This document shows positions 10,982 to 18,171 of a DNA stretch of 64,000 nt, one piece after another. The stretch is from Pseudonocardia sp. MH-G8 (lineage in GTDB: Bacteria; Actinomycetota; Actinomycetes; Mycobacteriales; Pseudonocardiaceae). The notes beneath the pieces are model-generated. The model was given only the letters and a program-made list of their open reading frames with translations. It was not told the DNA's origin and did no database searches. The stretch lies in contig NZ_NKYF01000012.1 of the NCBI RefSeq assembly GCF_002262885.1, positions 1-64,000 of the forward strand, written 5' to 3'. Made by a program: the position numbers and the translations under genes. Positions within the stretch are counted from its first letter, which is position 1; the number at the start of each line of letters is the position of its first letter.

Positions 10982-12198
10982 CGGTCCCCCCAGGTGACGG
11001 GCAGGCTGCGCACGCCACCGGTGATGTGGTCGGTGCGGACGTCGAGCGCGTCGAGCTCGATCGCCAGGCGCAGCCCGGGCAGCCGGCGGGCGAGGGTGGC
11101 GAACACGGCTCGCAGCTCGGTGCGGGCGAGGCTCGCACCGATGCAGAAGTGCGGCCCGTGGCCGAAGCCGACGTGCCCGCGCTCGGCGCGATCCGGGTCG
11201 AACGCCTCGGCGTCGGCGAAGACCGTGTCGTCCCGGTTCGCCGCGTTGATCGACAGGATCAGCGCGTCGCCGCGGCGGATGGTGACCCCCGACATCTCGA
11301 CGTCGGTGTGGGCGTAGCGCAGCAGCCCGAGGTCGCCCGGGGCGCCCAGCCGCATGATCTCCTCGATGACGGCGTCGATGCGGCCGTCCGGGTCGGCGGC
11401 CAGCGCGTCCCACTGCTCAGGACGGCTCAGCAGGAACAGCGTGCCCAGGCCGATCCGGTTGACCGTGGTCTCGTGCCCGGCGAACAGCAGCCCGACGCAG
11501 AGCCGGACCATCTCCGGGTAGCCGAAGCTCTCGTCCTCGGCCTGCGCGCGCACGAGGTCGGTGATGACGTCCTCGCCCGGCTCGGCGCGCTTGCCCTCGG
11601 CCAGGCCCGCCATGTAGCGGCCGAACTCCTCGCGGGCCTCGCGCGCGTCCTGGCCGGAGAAGGTGGCCATCCGGTCCGACAGCGAGCGGAAGTGCTCGCC
11701 GTCGGCCTCCGGCACCCCGAGCAGCCGGCAGATCACCGCAACCGGCAGCGGGAAGGCCAGCTGCGCGTGCAGGTCGACCCGCCCGTCGGGCGAGGCGGCG
11801 TGCGCGGCGAACATCTGATCGACGTAGCCGTCCACGAGCTCCTGGACGTGCCCGGCGAGCAGGCGCATCCGCTTGGCGGAGAAGGCGGGGGTCAGCAGCC
11901 GGCGCATCCGCCGGTGGTCGGCCTCCTCGGACTCGTGGTCGCCGCTCGGGCCGTCCTGCACGGCAGCGGTGCTGATCCGCGATGCCCGCTCGGGCTCGGG
12001 GTGCGAGCGGCCGAACCGGCCGTCGCCGAGCAGGTCACGGACCTCGGCGAAGCGGGTCACCAGCCACGCCGGATCGCCCGCGGGCGTGAGCACCGGCGCG
12101 ATCGGGGCCTCGCGGCGCAGCACCTCGTAGAACGGCGCGAGGTCGAGCAGGTTGGGCCGGGTGAACGGGAGCTGCGGGCGTTGTTCGGCGAGGGTCAT
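10978..12198 (-). CDS. Cytochrome P450 monooxygenase
   Basis: A 406-residue soluble P450. The oxygen-binding I-helix reads LLFAGHETTVNR, the K-helix ExxR motif is EIMR, and the heme-binding loop FGHGPHFCIGASLAR places the heme thiolate at about Cys352. Overall it resembles actinobacterial CYP107/CYP105-like enzymes that hydroxylate small molecules or natural products. The ATG at 12198 has an AGGAGG site. It is co-transcribed with the ferredoxin and divergent from a TetR regulator, with two inverted repeats between them, so expression is probably repressed until an inducer appears. The substrate is unknown. Confidence 0.93.
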   Translation of the reverse strand: MTLAEQRPQLPFTRPNLLDLAPFYEVLRREAPIAPVLTPAGDPAWLVTRFAEVRDLLGDGRFGRSHPEPERASRISTAAVQDGPSGDHESEEADHRRMRRLLTPAFSAKRMRLLAGHVQELVDGYVDQMFAAHAASPDGRVDLHAQLAFPLPVAVICRLLGVPEADGEHFRSLSDRMATFSGQDAREAREEFGRYMAGLAEGKRAEPGEDVITDLVRAQAEDESFGYPEMVRLCVGLLFAGHETTVNRIGLGTLFLLSRPEQWDALAADPDGRIDAVIEEIMRLGAPGDLGLLRYAHTDVEMSGVTIRRGDALILSINAANRDDTVFADAEAFDPDRAERGHVGFGHGPHFCIGASLARTELRAVFATLARRLPGLRLAIELDALDVRTDHITGGVRSLPVTWGDR

Positions 12199-12210
12199 CG
12201 ATCGTCCTCC

Positions 12211-12228
12211 TGGGGTCGGATGACCCCA
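12211..12228. promoter_or_regulatory. Inverted repeat next to the P450 ribosome site
   Basis: TGGGGTCGGATGACCCCA has perfect seven-base arms around a four-base centre. It lies 13-30 bases upstream of the P450 start, just beyond its AGGAGG site, and could be an operator or an mRNA hairpin in the leader. Confidence 0.45.
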
Positions 12229-12241
12229 CGGTACGATTAAT

Positions 12242-12256
12242 TGGCAGTTGCTGCCA
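12242..12256. promoter_or_regulatory. Probable TetR operator between P450 and TetR genes
   Basis: TGGCAGTTGCTGCCA is a perfect palindrome with six-base arms around TTG, in the middle of the divergent intergenic region. Size and position fit an operator for the adjacent TetR protein that represses both directions. Confidence 0.5.
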
Positions 12257-12284
12257 CAAAGTCTGACCGATTAGGGTGCCTGCC

Positions 12285-12965
12285 GTGGCGCAGCAGGGCG
12301 GTACGCGACGAGGGCGTCCGCCGCTCGGCGAGCAGGGACGCCGCCGGCAGCGCCTGGAGATCTCCCGGGAAGCGGTGCGGCTGTTCCGCGCGCACGGCGT
12401 CGCCGGCACGTCCGGGGTGCGGATCGCGGAGGCCGCCGGGGTGTCCGAGCGGACGCTGTGGCGGCTGTTCCGGACCAAGGAGAGCTGCGTGGAGCCGCTG
12501 CTCACCGAGGCCCTCGACGGGTTCTGCGCGGTGCTGCGCTCCTGGCCGGCCGGGGTCGAGCTCGCCGAGCACCTGCAGGTGGCCTACACCTTCGTGCCGC
12601 GACCGTCGCGACCCGACATCGGCATGGACGCCGACATGGACACCGACTCGGACACCGACGCGGTGCTCGCGGTGGTGCGGATGACCCGTGACGACCCGGC
12701 GCTGCGCGCGGTCTGGCTGGTGCTGCAGGAACGTGCCGAACCGACCCTCGCCGAGGTCCTCGCGCCGAGGGCCGGGCTGCCCCCGGGCGCGTCCGAGGTG
12801 CGCGTGCTCGCCGCCACGGTGAACGCGGCGCTGCGCGTGGTCACCGACGACTTCGCGCACACCGCGGCGGACGGCGTGACCTCGCACGACGTCGAGGGGC
12901 ACCGGCAGCGACTGGCCGAGACGCTGCGCGCCGCCACTCGGGTGCTCGCGCCCGGTGGGGCGTAA
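12285..12965 (+). CDS. TetR-family transcriptional regulator (P450 locus)
   Basis: A 226-residue repressor. The N-terminal helix-turn-helix (about 40-66: GTSGVRIAEAAGVSERTLWRLFRTKE) is preceded by a basic Arg-rich arm. The C-terminal helical domain contains an unusual acidic stretch DADMDTDSDTD near residue 120. The GTG at 12285 is preferred because AGGG is eight bases upstream; an in-frame GTG at 12276 would add three residues. It is divergent from the P450-ferredoxin operon and most likely represses it and itself. Confidence 0.85.
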   Translation: MAQQGGTRRGRPPLGEQGRRRQRLEISREAVRLFRAHGVAGTSGVRIAEAAGVSERTLWRLFRTKESCVEPLLTEALDGFCAVLRSWPAGVELAEHLQVAYTFVPRPSRPDIGMDADMDTDSDTDAVLAVVRMTRDDPALRAVWLVLQERAEPTLAEVLAPRAGLPPGASEVRVLAATVNAALRVVTDDFAHTAADGVTSHDVEGHRQRLAETLRAATRVLAPGGA

Positions 12966-13015
12966 CTCACGTCGATCTCCGCAGCGATACGGGCGCAATG
13001 CCCGAAAGATGAGCT

Positions 13016-13043
13016 TTGCACCGTCGGTCCGGACCGCTACAGT
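13016..13043 (+). promoter_or_regulatory. Promoter of the first TerC gene
   Basis: TTGCAC at 13016-13021 and TACAGT at 13038-13043 are spaced 16 bases apart and resemble a vegetative promoter. Transcription from about 13050 would begin right at the 5' edge of the predicted riboswitch. Confidence 0.5.
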
Positions 13044-13049
13044 GGCGAA

Positions 13050-13190
13050 CGCGAAGGGGAGTAGTCCTCCGCGGCGGTGCCGTCAGTACGGGTCAGGACG
13101 AGCTGGCCCCGGTGCCGCCGGTCCGGATCATCGGCCCAGTCAGGGCTCCCGGGCGGACGAGACTTTCAGCACTCGATGCTGTGCTGAAAG
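13050..13190 (+). promoter_or_regulatory. yybP-ykoY (Mn2+) riboswitch with ribosome-site-sequestering hairpin
   Basis: The leader carries the conserved yybP-ykoY landmarks: GAAGGGGAGTAG at 13053-13064, CGTCAGTACGG at 13081-13091 and GGACGAGACTTTC closing the aptamer near 13167. The 5' GAAGG can pair with the 3' CTTTC as the base stem. The same CTTTC also begins a perfect nine-base hairpin, CTTTCAGCA at 13163-13171 with TGCTGAAAG at 13182-13190, whose 3' arm contains the GAAAGG ribosome site of the TerC gene. The two pairings exclude each other, predicting translation ON when Mn2+ stabilises the aptamer. The family is known to sense Mn2+ ahead of TerC/Alx-type exporters. Confidence 0.85.
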
Positions 13191-13198
13191 GGATCGTC

Positions 13199-14224
13199 AT
13201 GAACGTGCCCGTCTGGATCTGGTTCGCCACCATCGCGCTGGTCATCGGGATGATCGTGTTCGACTTCGTCGGACACGTGCGCAAGCCGCACGAACCGACG
13301 CTGCGTGAGTCGGCGGTGTGGTCGATCGGCTACATCGCATTCGCCCTGGTGTTCGGCGTGGGTGTCGGGCTGTTCTCCGGCTGGACCTACGGCGGTGAGT
13401 ACATCGCCGGCTGGCTCACCGAGAAGGCGCTGTCGGTCGACAACCTGTTCGTCTTCCTGCTGATCATGACGAGCTTCGCGGTGCCGAAGATCTACCAGCA
13501 GAAGGTCCTGCTGATCGGCATCGCGATCGCGATCGTCATGCGCGGCATCTTCATCGCGATCGGTGCCGTGGTCATCGAGCAGTTCGCCTGGGTCTTCTAC
13601 CTGTTCGGCGCCGTGCTGTTCGTGCTGGCCTACAAGCAGATCAAGGAAGCGGTCGCCACCGACGACGAGGACGGCGACGCGGGCGACAGCCGCCTCATCC
13701 GGGCGGTGCGCCGGGTCGTCCCCACCAGCTCCCAGTACGACGGCGACAAGCTGCGCACCCGCGTCGACGGCCGGGCGGTCTTCACTCCGATGTTCCTGGT
13801 GATCGTCGCGATCGGGCTGACCGACCTGCTCTTCGCGTTCGACTCGATCCCGGCGATCTTCGGTCTGACCCAGGAGCCCTACCTGGTGTTCACGGCGAAC
13901 GCGTTCGCGCTGCTCGGCCTGCGCCAGCTGTACTTCCTCATCGGCGGGCTGCTGGAGCGCCTGGTCTACCTCGCGCACGGCCTGTCGGTCATCCTCGCGT
14001 TCATCGGCGTGAAGTTGGTCCTGCACGCGCTGCACGAGAACAACCTGCCGTTCCTCAACGGCGGTCAGCCGGTGCCGGTCTGGACCATCCCGACGTGGCT
14101 GTCGCTGCTGGTCATCTCGGGCACGATCGCGGTGGCCGCGGTGGCCAGCCTGATCACCTCGCGCCGCCGCGCCGCGGCGGTCGAGGCGACCACGGCCGAG
14201 GTTCCTGCCCCGGCCCGCGACTGA
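13199..14224 (+). CDS. TerC/Alx-family membrane protein, probable Mn2+ exporter (copy 1)
   Basis: A 341-residue integral membrane protein with about eight or nine transmembrane helices. The TerC-family acidic motifs are present: ALSVDNLFVFLLIM near residue 80 and FAFDSIPAIFGLTQEPYLVFTANAFALLGLRQLYFLI near residue 215. A charged cytoplasmic loop (TDDEDGDAGD) lies near residue 157. Relatives were first linked to tellurite resistance and are now known as Mn2+ exporters. The ATG at 13199 sits nine bases after GAAAGG, which lies in the riboswitch hairpin. A second riboswitch-preceded copy is at 51427. Confidence 0.93.
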   Translation: MNVPVWIWFATIALVIGMIVFDFVGHVRKPHEPTLRESAVWSIGYIAFALVFGVGVGLFSGWTYGGEYIAGWLTEKALSVDNLFVFLLIMTSFAVPKIYQQKVLLIGIAIAIVMRGIFIAIGAVVIEQFAWVFYLFGAVLFVLAYKQIKEAVATDDEDGDAGDSRLIRAVRRVVPTSSQYDGDKLRTRVDGRAVFTPMFLVIVAIGLTDLLFAFDSIPAIFGLTQEPYLVFTANAFALLGLRQLYFLIGGLLERLVYLAHGLSVILAFIGVKLVLHALHENNLPFLNGGQPVPVWTIPTWLSLLVISGTIAVAAVASLITSRRRAAAVEATTAEVPAPARD

Positions 14225-14279
14225 CGACGGCAGTGCCGCAGTGCTCTACGGCCTGGCAAATCATGAGGGGTGCTGAGTC

Positions 14280-14709
14280 ATGCCGATCACGTTCTATACC
14301 CCGGACTTCTACGTGTTCAACAACTTCTCCGCGCACGCCGTCGAGTTCGAGGGGGAGCTCTACTCGACCGCCGAGCACGCCTACCAGGCGGCCAAGTGCA
14401 TTGACCCGGAGGGGAAGGCGGAGATACGCCACGCTCGCAGTCCCTTGCAGGCCAAAAGTTTGGCAAACGGGAAGTACAGGACTGCCAGGGATCCTGACTG
14501 GAGCGACAAGAAGCTCGTCATCGTGGAGGAGATCCTTCGGGCGAAGGTGGCGCAGCACGCCGAAGCACGAGAAGCTCTGATCAAGAGCTGTGGCGAAGAA
14601 ATCGTCGAGGACTCGCCCACCGACTACTTCTGGGGCGCCGGCGCCGACGGGACCGGGGCAGAACATCCTCGGCAGGATCTGGATGAAGATCCGCGACGCG
14701 GACACCTGA
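14280..14709 (+). pseudogene. NADAR-domain protein (YbiA-like) with a frameshift near the C-terminus
   Basis: Residues 1-126 match the NADAR fold, proposed to act on ADP-ribose or riboflavin-pathway intermediates: FNNFSAHAVEFEGELYSTAEHAYQAAK and DYFWGAGADGTG. After the GGGG at 14655-14658 the frame switches. Reading one base later restores the typical ending QNILGRIWMKIRDADT with a stop at 14707-14709. In the unshifted frame translation runs on to 14789 with an unrelated Arg-rich tail that overlaps the next gene's start. One extra G in the run is the simplest explanation, either a real mutation or a sequencing error. The N-terminal catalytic part would still be made. Confidence 0.75.
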
Positions 14710-14727
14710 GCCGCCGGTGGCGCAAGT

Positions 14728-14762
14728 GGGACAGCGTCCCGTATTATCCGGGACATCGTCCC
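14728..14762. promoter_or_regulatory. Tandem palindromic operators around a -10 box
   Basis: Two 13-base palindromes with the same arms, GGGACAGCGTCCC (14728-14740) and GGGACATCGTCCC (14750-14762), lie 22 bases apart centre to centre, about two helical turns. TATTAT at 14742-14747 between them is a good -10 hexamer. The whole block lies inside larger perfect 11-base arms (14722-14732 with 14758-14768). It immediately precedes the hydrolase gene, so it looks like a promoter with two repressor sites, probably for the TetR protein encoded at 15547. Confidence 0.6.
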
Positions 14763-14785
14763 ACTTGCTTGGAGGAACGCCGGAG

Positions 14786-15508
14786 ATGACGACGTACGTA
14801 CTGGTGCACGGGGCCTGGCACAGCGGGCAGGCCTGGGCTCGGATCGTCCCCCGGCTGGGGTCCTCGGGGCGCCGGGTGCTGACGCCGACCCTGACCGGCT
14901 ACGGGGAGACCCGGCACCTGATGGGGCCCGAGGTGGGGCTGACCACCCACGCGGACGACGTCAGCAACCTGCTCGTCGACGAGGACCTGCGCGACGTGGT
15001 CCTCGTGGGGCACAGCTATGCCGGGATGGTCATCTCCGCCGTCGCCAACCGCGTTCCCGAGCGGATCGCGCGGCTGGTGTACCTCGACGCGATGGTTCCG
15101 GCGCACGGGGAGACCGCGGTGGACGTCATGCCGATGTCGAAGGTCCTCGTCGATGCGGCGCAGGCGTCCGAGAGCGGGTGGCGGGTCCCTCCGCTGCCGG
15201 AGATGCCGCCTCCGATGGGCCTGTTCGGGGTGACCGAGCCCGCCGACGTCGCCTGGGTTCGCACGATACTGTCCGACCATTCCGTCCGCTGCCTGCAGGA
15301 ACCGGTGCAGTTCGACGACCCCGAAGCGGACCGCATCCCGCGCACCCACATCCACTGCACCGTCCGGCCGGAGGGGTTCGAGGCGAGGCGCGTCCCGCCG
15401 GTGCAGCCCAACGGGGAGCCGGCGCACGTCCTCGAGCTGCCGACCACGCACGACTGCATGATCACCATGCCGGACGCGTTGGCCGACATGCTGGGTGACC
15501 TGGGCTGA
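14786..15508 (+). CDS. Alpha/beta-hydrolase, esterase-like
   Basis: A 240-residue single-domain hydrolase. The oxyanion-hole segment VHGAWHSG is near residue 8, the nucleophile elbow GHSYAG near residue 76, and the catalytic His lies in LPTTHDCMITMPDAL at the C-terminus. This layout is typical of salicylate/methyl-ester esterase-like enzymes. The ATG at 14786 follows GGAGG by ten bases. The gene is preceded by tandem operators and followed 38 bases later by a TetR gene, suggesting one regulated unit. The substrate is unknown. Confidence 0.85.
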   Translation: MTTYVLVHGAWHSGQAWARIVPRLGSSGRRVLTPTLTGYGETRHLMGPEVGLTTHADDVSNLLVDEDLRDVVLVGHSYAGMVISAVANRVPERIARLVYLDAMVPAHGETAVDVMPMSKVLVDAAQASESGWRVPPLPEMPPPMGLFGVTEPADVAWVRTILSDHSVRCLQEPVQFDDPEADRIPRTHIHCTVRPEGFEARRVPPVQPNGEPAHVLELPTTHDCMITMPDALADMLGDLG

Positions 15509-15546
15509 CCGGTCGCCGCGAGAACCGATCGACCTAGGGTGGTGGC

Positions 15547-16125
15547 ATGACCGACGAGGGGAGGGGCAGGACGTCGCCCAAGCGCGTCGACGCCCGTCGC
15601 AACGAGGTCGCCGTCCTCGAAGCCGCCGCGGCCGTGTTCGTGGCCTCCGGGGTGGACGCGCCGATCCGCGACATCGCCGCGCGCGCAGGCGTCGGGACGG
15701 CCACCGTCTCCCGCCACTTCCCGACGCGCGCGGACCTGATCGTCGCCGTCTACCGCCACCAGGTGGAGCAGCTCGTCGACGCGGGCCGGACGTTCGCGGC
15801 GACCGCGGAGTCCCCGCACGCCGCGCTCGCGCAGTGGATGAACCTCTTCGTCGACTTCGTCGTGACGAAACAGGGCCTGGCCACCGTGCTGCAGTCCGAC
15901 GAGCCCTGCTTCGACCCGCTGCACGCCTACTTCGTGGATCGGCTCGAACCGGTGTGCGCGCAGCTGCTCGCCGCGGCGGCGGAATCGGGCGAGATCCAGC
16001 CGGGGCACAGCCCGCACGAGCTCATGCTCGCGGTCGGTGGCCTCTGCGCGGCGGCCGGCCGGGGAGGCGACTACGACGCCCGCCGGGTCGTCGGGTTCCT
16101 CGTCGCGGGGCTCGCCACGGCCTAG
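15547..16125 (+). CDS. TetR-family transcriptional regulator (hydrolase/dgdA locus)
   Basis: A 192-residue repressor with helix-turn-helix at about 35-62 (APIRDIAARAGVGTATVSRHFPTRADLI) and a C-terminal TetR domain (TVLQSDEPCFDPLHAYFVDRLEPVCAQLL). It is closely similar along its length to the TetR protein at 49825, so the two are paralogues. It lies between the hydrolase and dialkylglycine decarboxylase genes on the same strand and is the best candidate to bind the tandem GGGAC/GTCCC operators at 14728-14762. Confidence 0.9.
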   Translation: MTDEGRGRTSPKRVDARRNEVAVLEAAAAVFVASGVDAPIRDIAARAGVGTATVSRHFPTRADLIVAVYRHQVEQLVDAGRTFAATAESPHAALAQWMNLFVDFVVTKQGLATVLQSDEPCFDPLHAYFVDRLEPVCAQLLAAAAESGEIQPGHSPHELMLAVGGLCAAAGRGGDYDARRVVGFLVAGLATA

Positions 16126-16165
16126 GTTTCATGTGCACATCGCCGTCGGCACCGGGGAGATCAGC

Positions 16166-17500
16166 ATGGGCACGGACACCTTCTGGGACGACGTCGAGGA
16201 CCACCTCGTCCGCTACATCCCCGCCTTCACCCCGCGCATCATCGAGCGCGCGCAGGGCTCCTACGTCTACGCCAGCCAGGGCAACGCCATCCTCGACTTC
16301 ACCTCGGGGCAGATGAGCGCGGTCCTCGGCCACTCCCACCCCGCGATCGTGGAAGCGGTCGCCGACTCCGTGGCGTCGATGGCCCACCTGTTCAGCGGGA
16401 TGTTGAGCCGGCCCGTGGTCACCCTGGCGAAGCGGCTGTCGGAGTCGCTGCCCGACCACCTCACGAAGATGCTCCTGCTGACGACGGGTGCGGAGGCCAA
16501 CGAGGCCGCCCTCAAGATGGCCAAGCTGTACACGGGCAGGTACGAGATCGTCTCGTTCGACCGCTCGTGGCACGGCATGACCTCGGGCGCCGCCGCGGCC
16601 ACGTTCTCCGCGGGGCGCCGCGGCTACGGACCGGTCCTGCCCGGCAACCTCACGCTGCCCACGCCCAACGCCTACCGCTCGCCCTTCCGTAACGCCGACG
16701 GTTCCTACGACTGGCAGGCCGAGCTGGAGTACGGGTTCGCGACGGTGGACACGCAGTCCACCGGCTCGCTGGCCGCGTGCCTGGTGGAGCCGATCCTGTC
16801 CTCGGGCGGCATCGTCGAGCTCCCGCCCGGCTACCTCGCGCGGCTGAAGGAGATGTGCGTCGAGCGGGGCATGCTGCTGATCGTCGACGAAGCCCAGACC
16901 GGACTCGGGCGCACCGGCGCCATGTACGCGTTCGAGCACCACGGTGTGGCACCGGACATCCTCACGCTGTCCAAGACCCTGGGCGCGGGGCTTCCGGTGG
17001 CCGCGGTCATGACGAGCGATGAGATCGAGCGCCTCTGCGCCGAGCGCGGGTTCCTCTTCTACACGACCCACGCGTCCGATCCGCTGGCGGCGGTGGTCGC
17101 CAACACAGTGCTCGACGTCATCGCACGCGAGGGTCTCGTGGAGCGCGCCGCGAAGCTCGGCGACCACCTCACCGACCGGCTCACCGACCTTCAGAGCCGG
17201 TACGAGGTGGTCGGTGACGTGCGCGGGCGCGGGCTGCTCCAGGGCATCGAGCTGGTCACCGACAAGGAGACCAAGGCGCCGGCGGACGCCCTCGGCGCCG
17301 CCATCACCACAGCCTGCCTGGAGCGGGGCCTGCACATGAACATCGTGCAGCTGCCGGGGATGGGCGGGATCTTCCGGATCGCCCCGCCGCTCACCATCGC
17401 CGAGGCCGAGCTCGACTCCGGGTTGGACATCCTCGAAGAGTCGATCCGAGCAGCGACCCCGCTAGCGGGGCACCCGTCCGACGTCGGCGTCGAGACCTGA
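16166..17500 (+). CDS. dgdA: 2,2-dialkylglycine decarboxylase (PLP, class III aminotransferase fold)
   Basis: A 444-residue PLP enzyme that decarboxylates 2,2-dialkylglycines such as 2-aminoisobutyrate and transaminates the amino group to pyruvate, giving a ketone, CO2 and alanine. The match to the Burkholderia enzyme is strong throughout: FWDDVEDHLVRY at the N-terminus, FTSGQMSAVLGHSHP, HLFSGMLSRPVV, SWHGMTSGAAAAT, IVDEAQTGLGRTG, the PLP lysine in ILTLSKTLGAG (about Lys270) and NIVQLPGMGGIFRIAPPLT at the end. The ATG at 16166 has GGGGAG upstream. A TetR gene 40 bases upstream, rather than the LysR-type DgdR known from Burkholderia, probably regulates it. Confidence 0.93.
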   Translation: MGTDTFWDDVEDHLVRYIPAFTPRIIERAQGSYVYASQGNAILDFTSGQMSAVLGHSHPAIVEAVADSVASMAHLFSGMLSRPVVTLAKRLSESLPDHLTKMLLLTTGAEANEAALKMAKLYTGRYEIVSFDRSWHGMTSGAAAATFSAGRRGYGPVLPGNLTLPTPNAYRSPFRNADGSYDWQAELEYGFATVDTQSTGSLAACLVEPILSSGGIVELPPGYLARLKEMCVERGMLLIVDEAQTGLGRTGAMYAFEHHGVAPDILTLSKTLGAGLPVAAVMTSDEIERLCAERGFLFYTTHASDPLAAVVANTVLDVIAREGLVERAAKLGDHLTDRLTDLQSRYEVVGDVRGRGLLQGIELVTDKETKAPADALGAAITTACLERGLHMNIVQLPGMGGIFRIAPPLTIAEAELDSGLDILEESIRAATPLAGHPSDVGVET

Positions 17501-17524
17501 GCGGTCCCCGCTCGCCGCAGGCTG

Positions 17525-17812
17525 TTATGAGGGCGGCAGGGAGAAGAGCCCTCGTGGTCCCCGGTACCGGACACCCCTGTACGGCCGGTTCAGGGCCTCC
17601 TTCACGTGCCACCACGCGTCCCGCTCCGTCTCGGCGTACCCGTGGGACGTCTTCCCGCTGTCGAGTACGACAGTCCAGCGGTACCGACCGGTTGCCTCGT
17701 TGAACGTGACCGACCCCCTCCTCTGCGACTCGATCATCAGTCGTGCCTCCGTCTCGTCTGCCGCCTCGCCCATCGCGAACCCTTCGGATGTCTCGGTGAC
17801 CCAGAACGCCAT
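17525..17812 (-). CDS. Small hypothetical protein
   Basis: A 95-residue protein with regular alternating hydrophobic and charged residues (RYRWTVVLDSGKTSHGYAETERDAWWHVKEALNRP), suggesting a small mixed alpha/beta fold; no family is recognised. No ribosome site precedes the ATG at 17812, but TATCCT lies six bases upstream on the same strand, so the message may be leaderless. It is divergent from a small helix-turn-helix gene with about 57 bases between them. The pair may be one mobile or regulatory cassette. Confidence 0.6.
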   Translation of the reverse strand: MAFWVTETSEGFAMGEAADETEARLMIESQRRGSVTFNEATGRYRWTVVLDSGKTSHGYAETERDAWWHVKEALNRPYRGVRYRGPRGLFSLPPS

Positions 17813-17869
17813 ACGGGCAGGATAGACCGCAAACGCGCCATACGGATAGCAGAGAACGTGATCGGGTTT

Positions 17870-18106
17870 ATGCGCGCCATGCCGGTGCAATCGGCCGTGA
17901 CCAGGACATATGGTGCCCAAGTGGGCCCGAGCTACGTCACGACGACAGAGGCAGCGAAGCTCGTCGGCCTGTCCAAGCGGACGTTGCAGCGGTATCACCG
18001 GGACGGCGTCCTGGAGCCGGAGTACGTGACCGCCGGTGGACATGCCCGCTGGGACCCAGACAAGATCATTGAACAGCTCAAGGCACGGCGGAGGCGCTCG
18101 GAGTAG
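17870..18106 (+). CDS. Small MerR/BldC-like helix-turn-helix protein
   Basis: A 78-residue DNA-binding protein made almost entirely of one winged helix: SYVTTTEAAKLVGLSKRTLQRYHRDGVLEPEYVTAGGHARWDPDKIIEQLKARRR. The GGHARWDPDKI wing is typical of MerR/excisionase/BldC-type domains. In-frame starts are GTG 17858, ATG 17870 and ATG 17879; none has a convincing ribosome site and 17870 is chosen arbitrarily. It lacks an effector domain, so it may be an excisionase-like or developmental regulator. It is divergent from the small hypothetical gene. Confidence 0.7.
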   Translation: MRAMPVQSAVTRTYGAQVGPSYVTTTEAAKLVGLSKRTLQRYHRDGVLEPEYVTAGGHARWDPDKIIEQLKARRRRSE

Positions 18107-18171
18107 CGGGACCGCGTGAGTCGGCGCAGCCTCATGAACGTTCGGACCGGGTGCGTGCGGCGATCCGACGG

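Noticed and set aside
17499..17513. Small hairpin GAGCGG-TCC-CCGCTC at the dgdA stop
   Set aside because: Six-base stem overlapping the stop codon without a T-run; could occur by chance in such GC-rich DNA.
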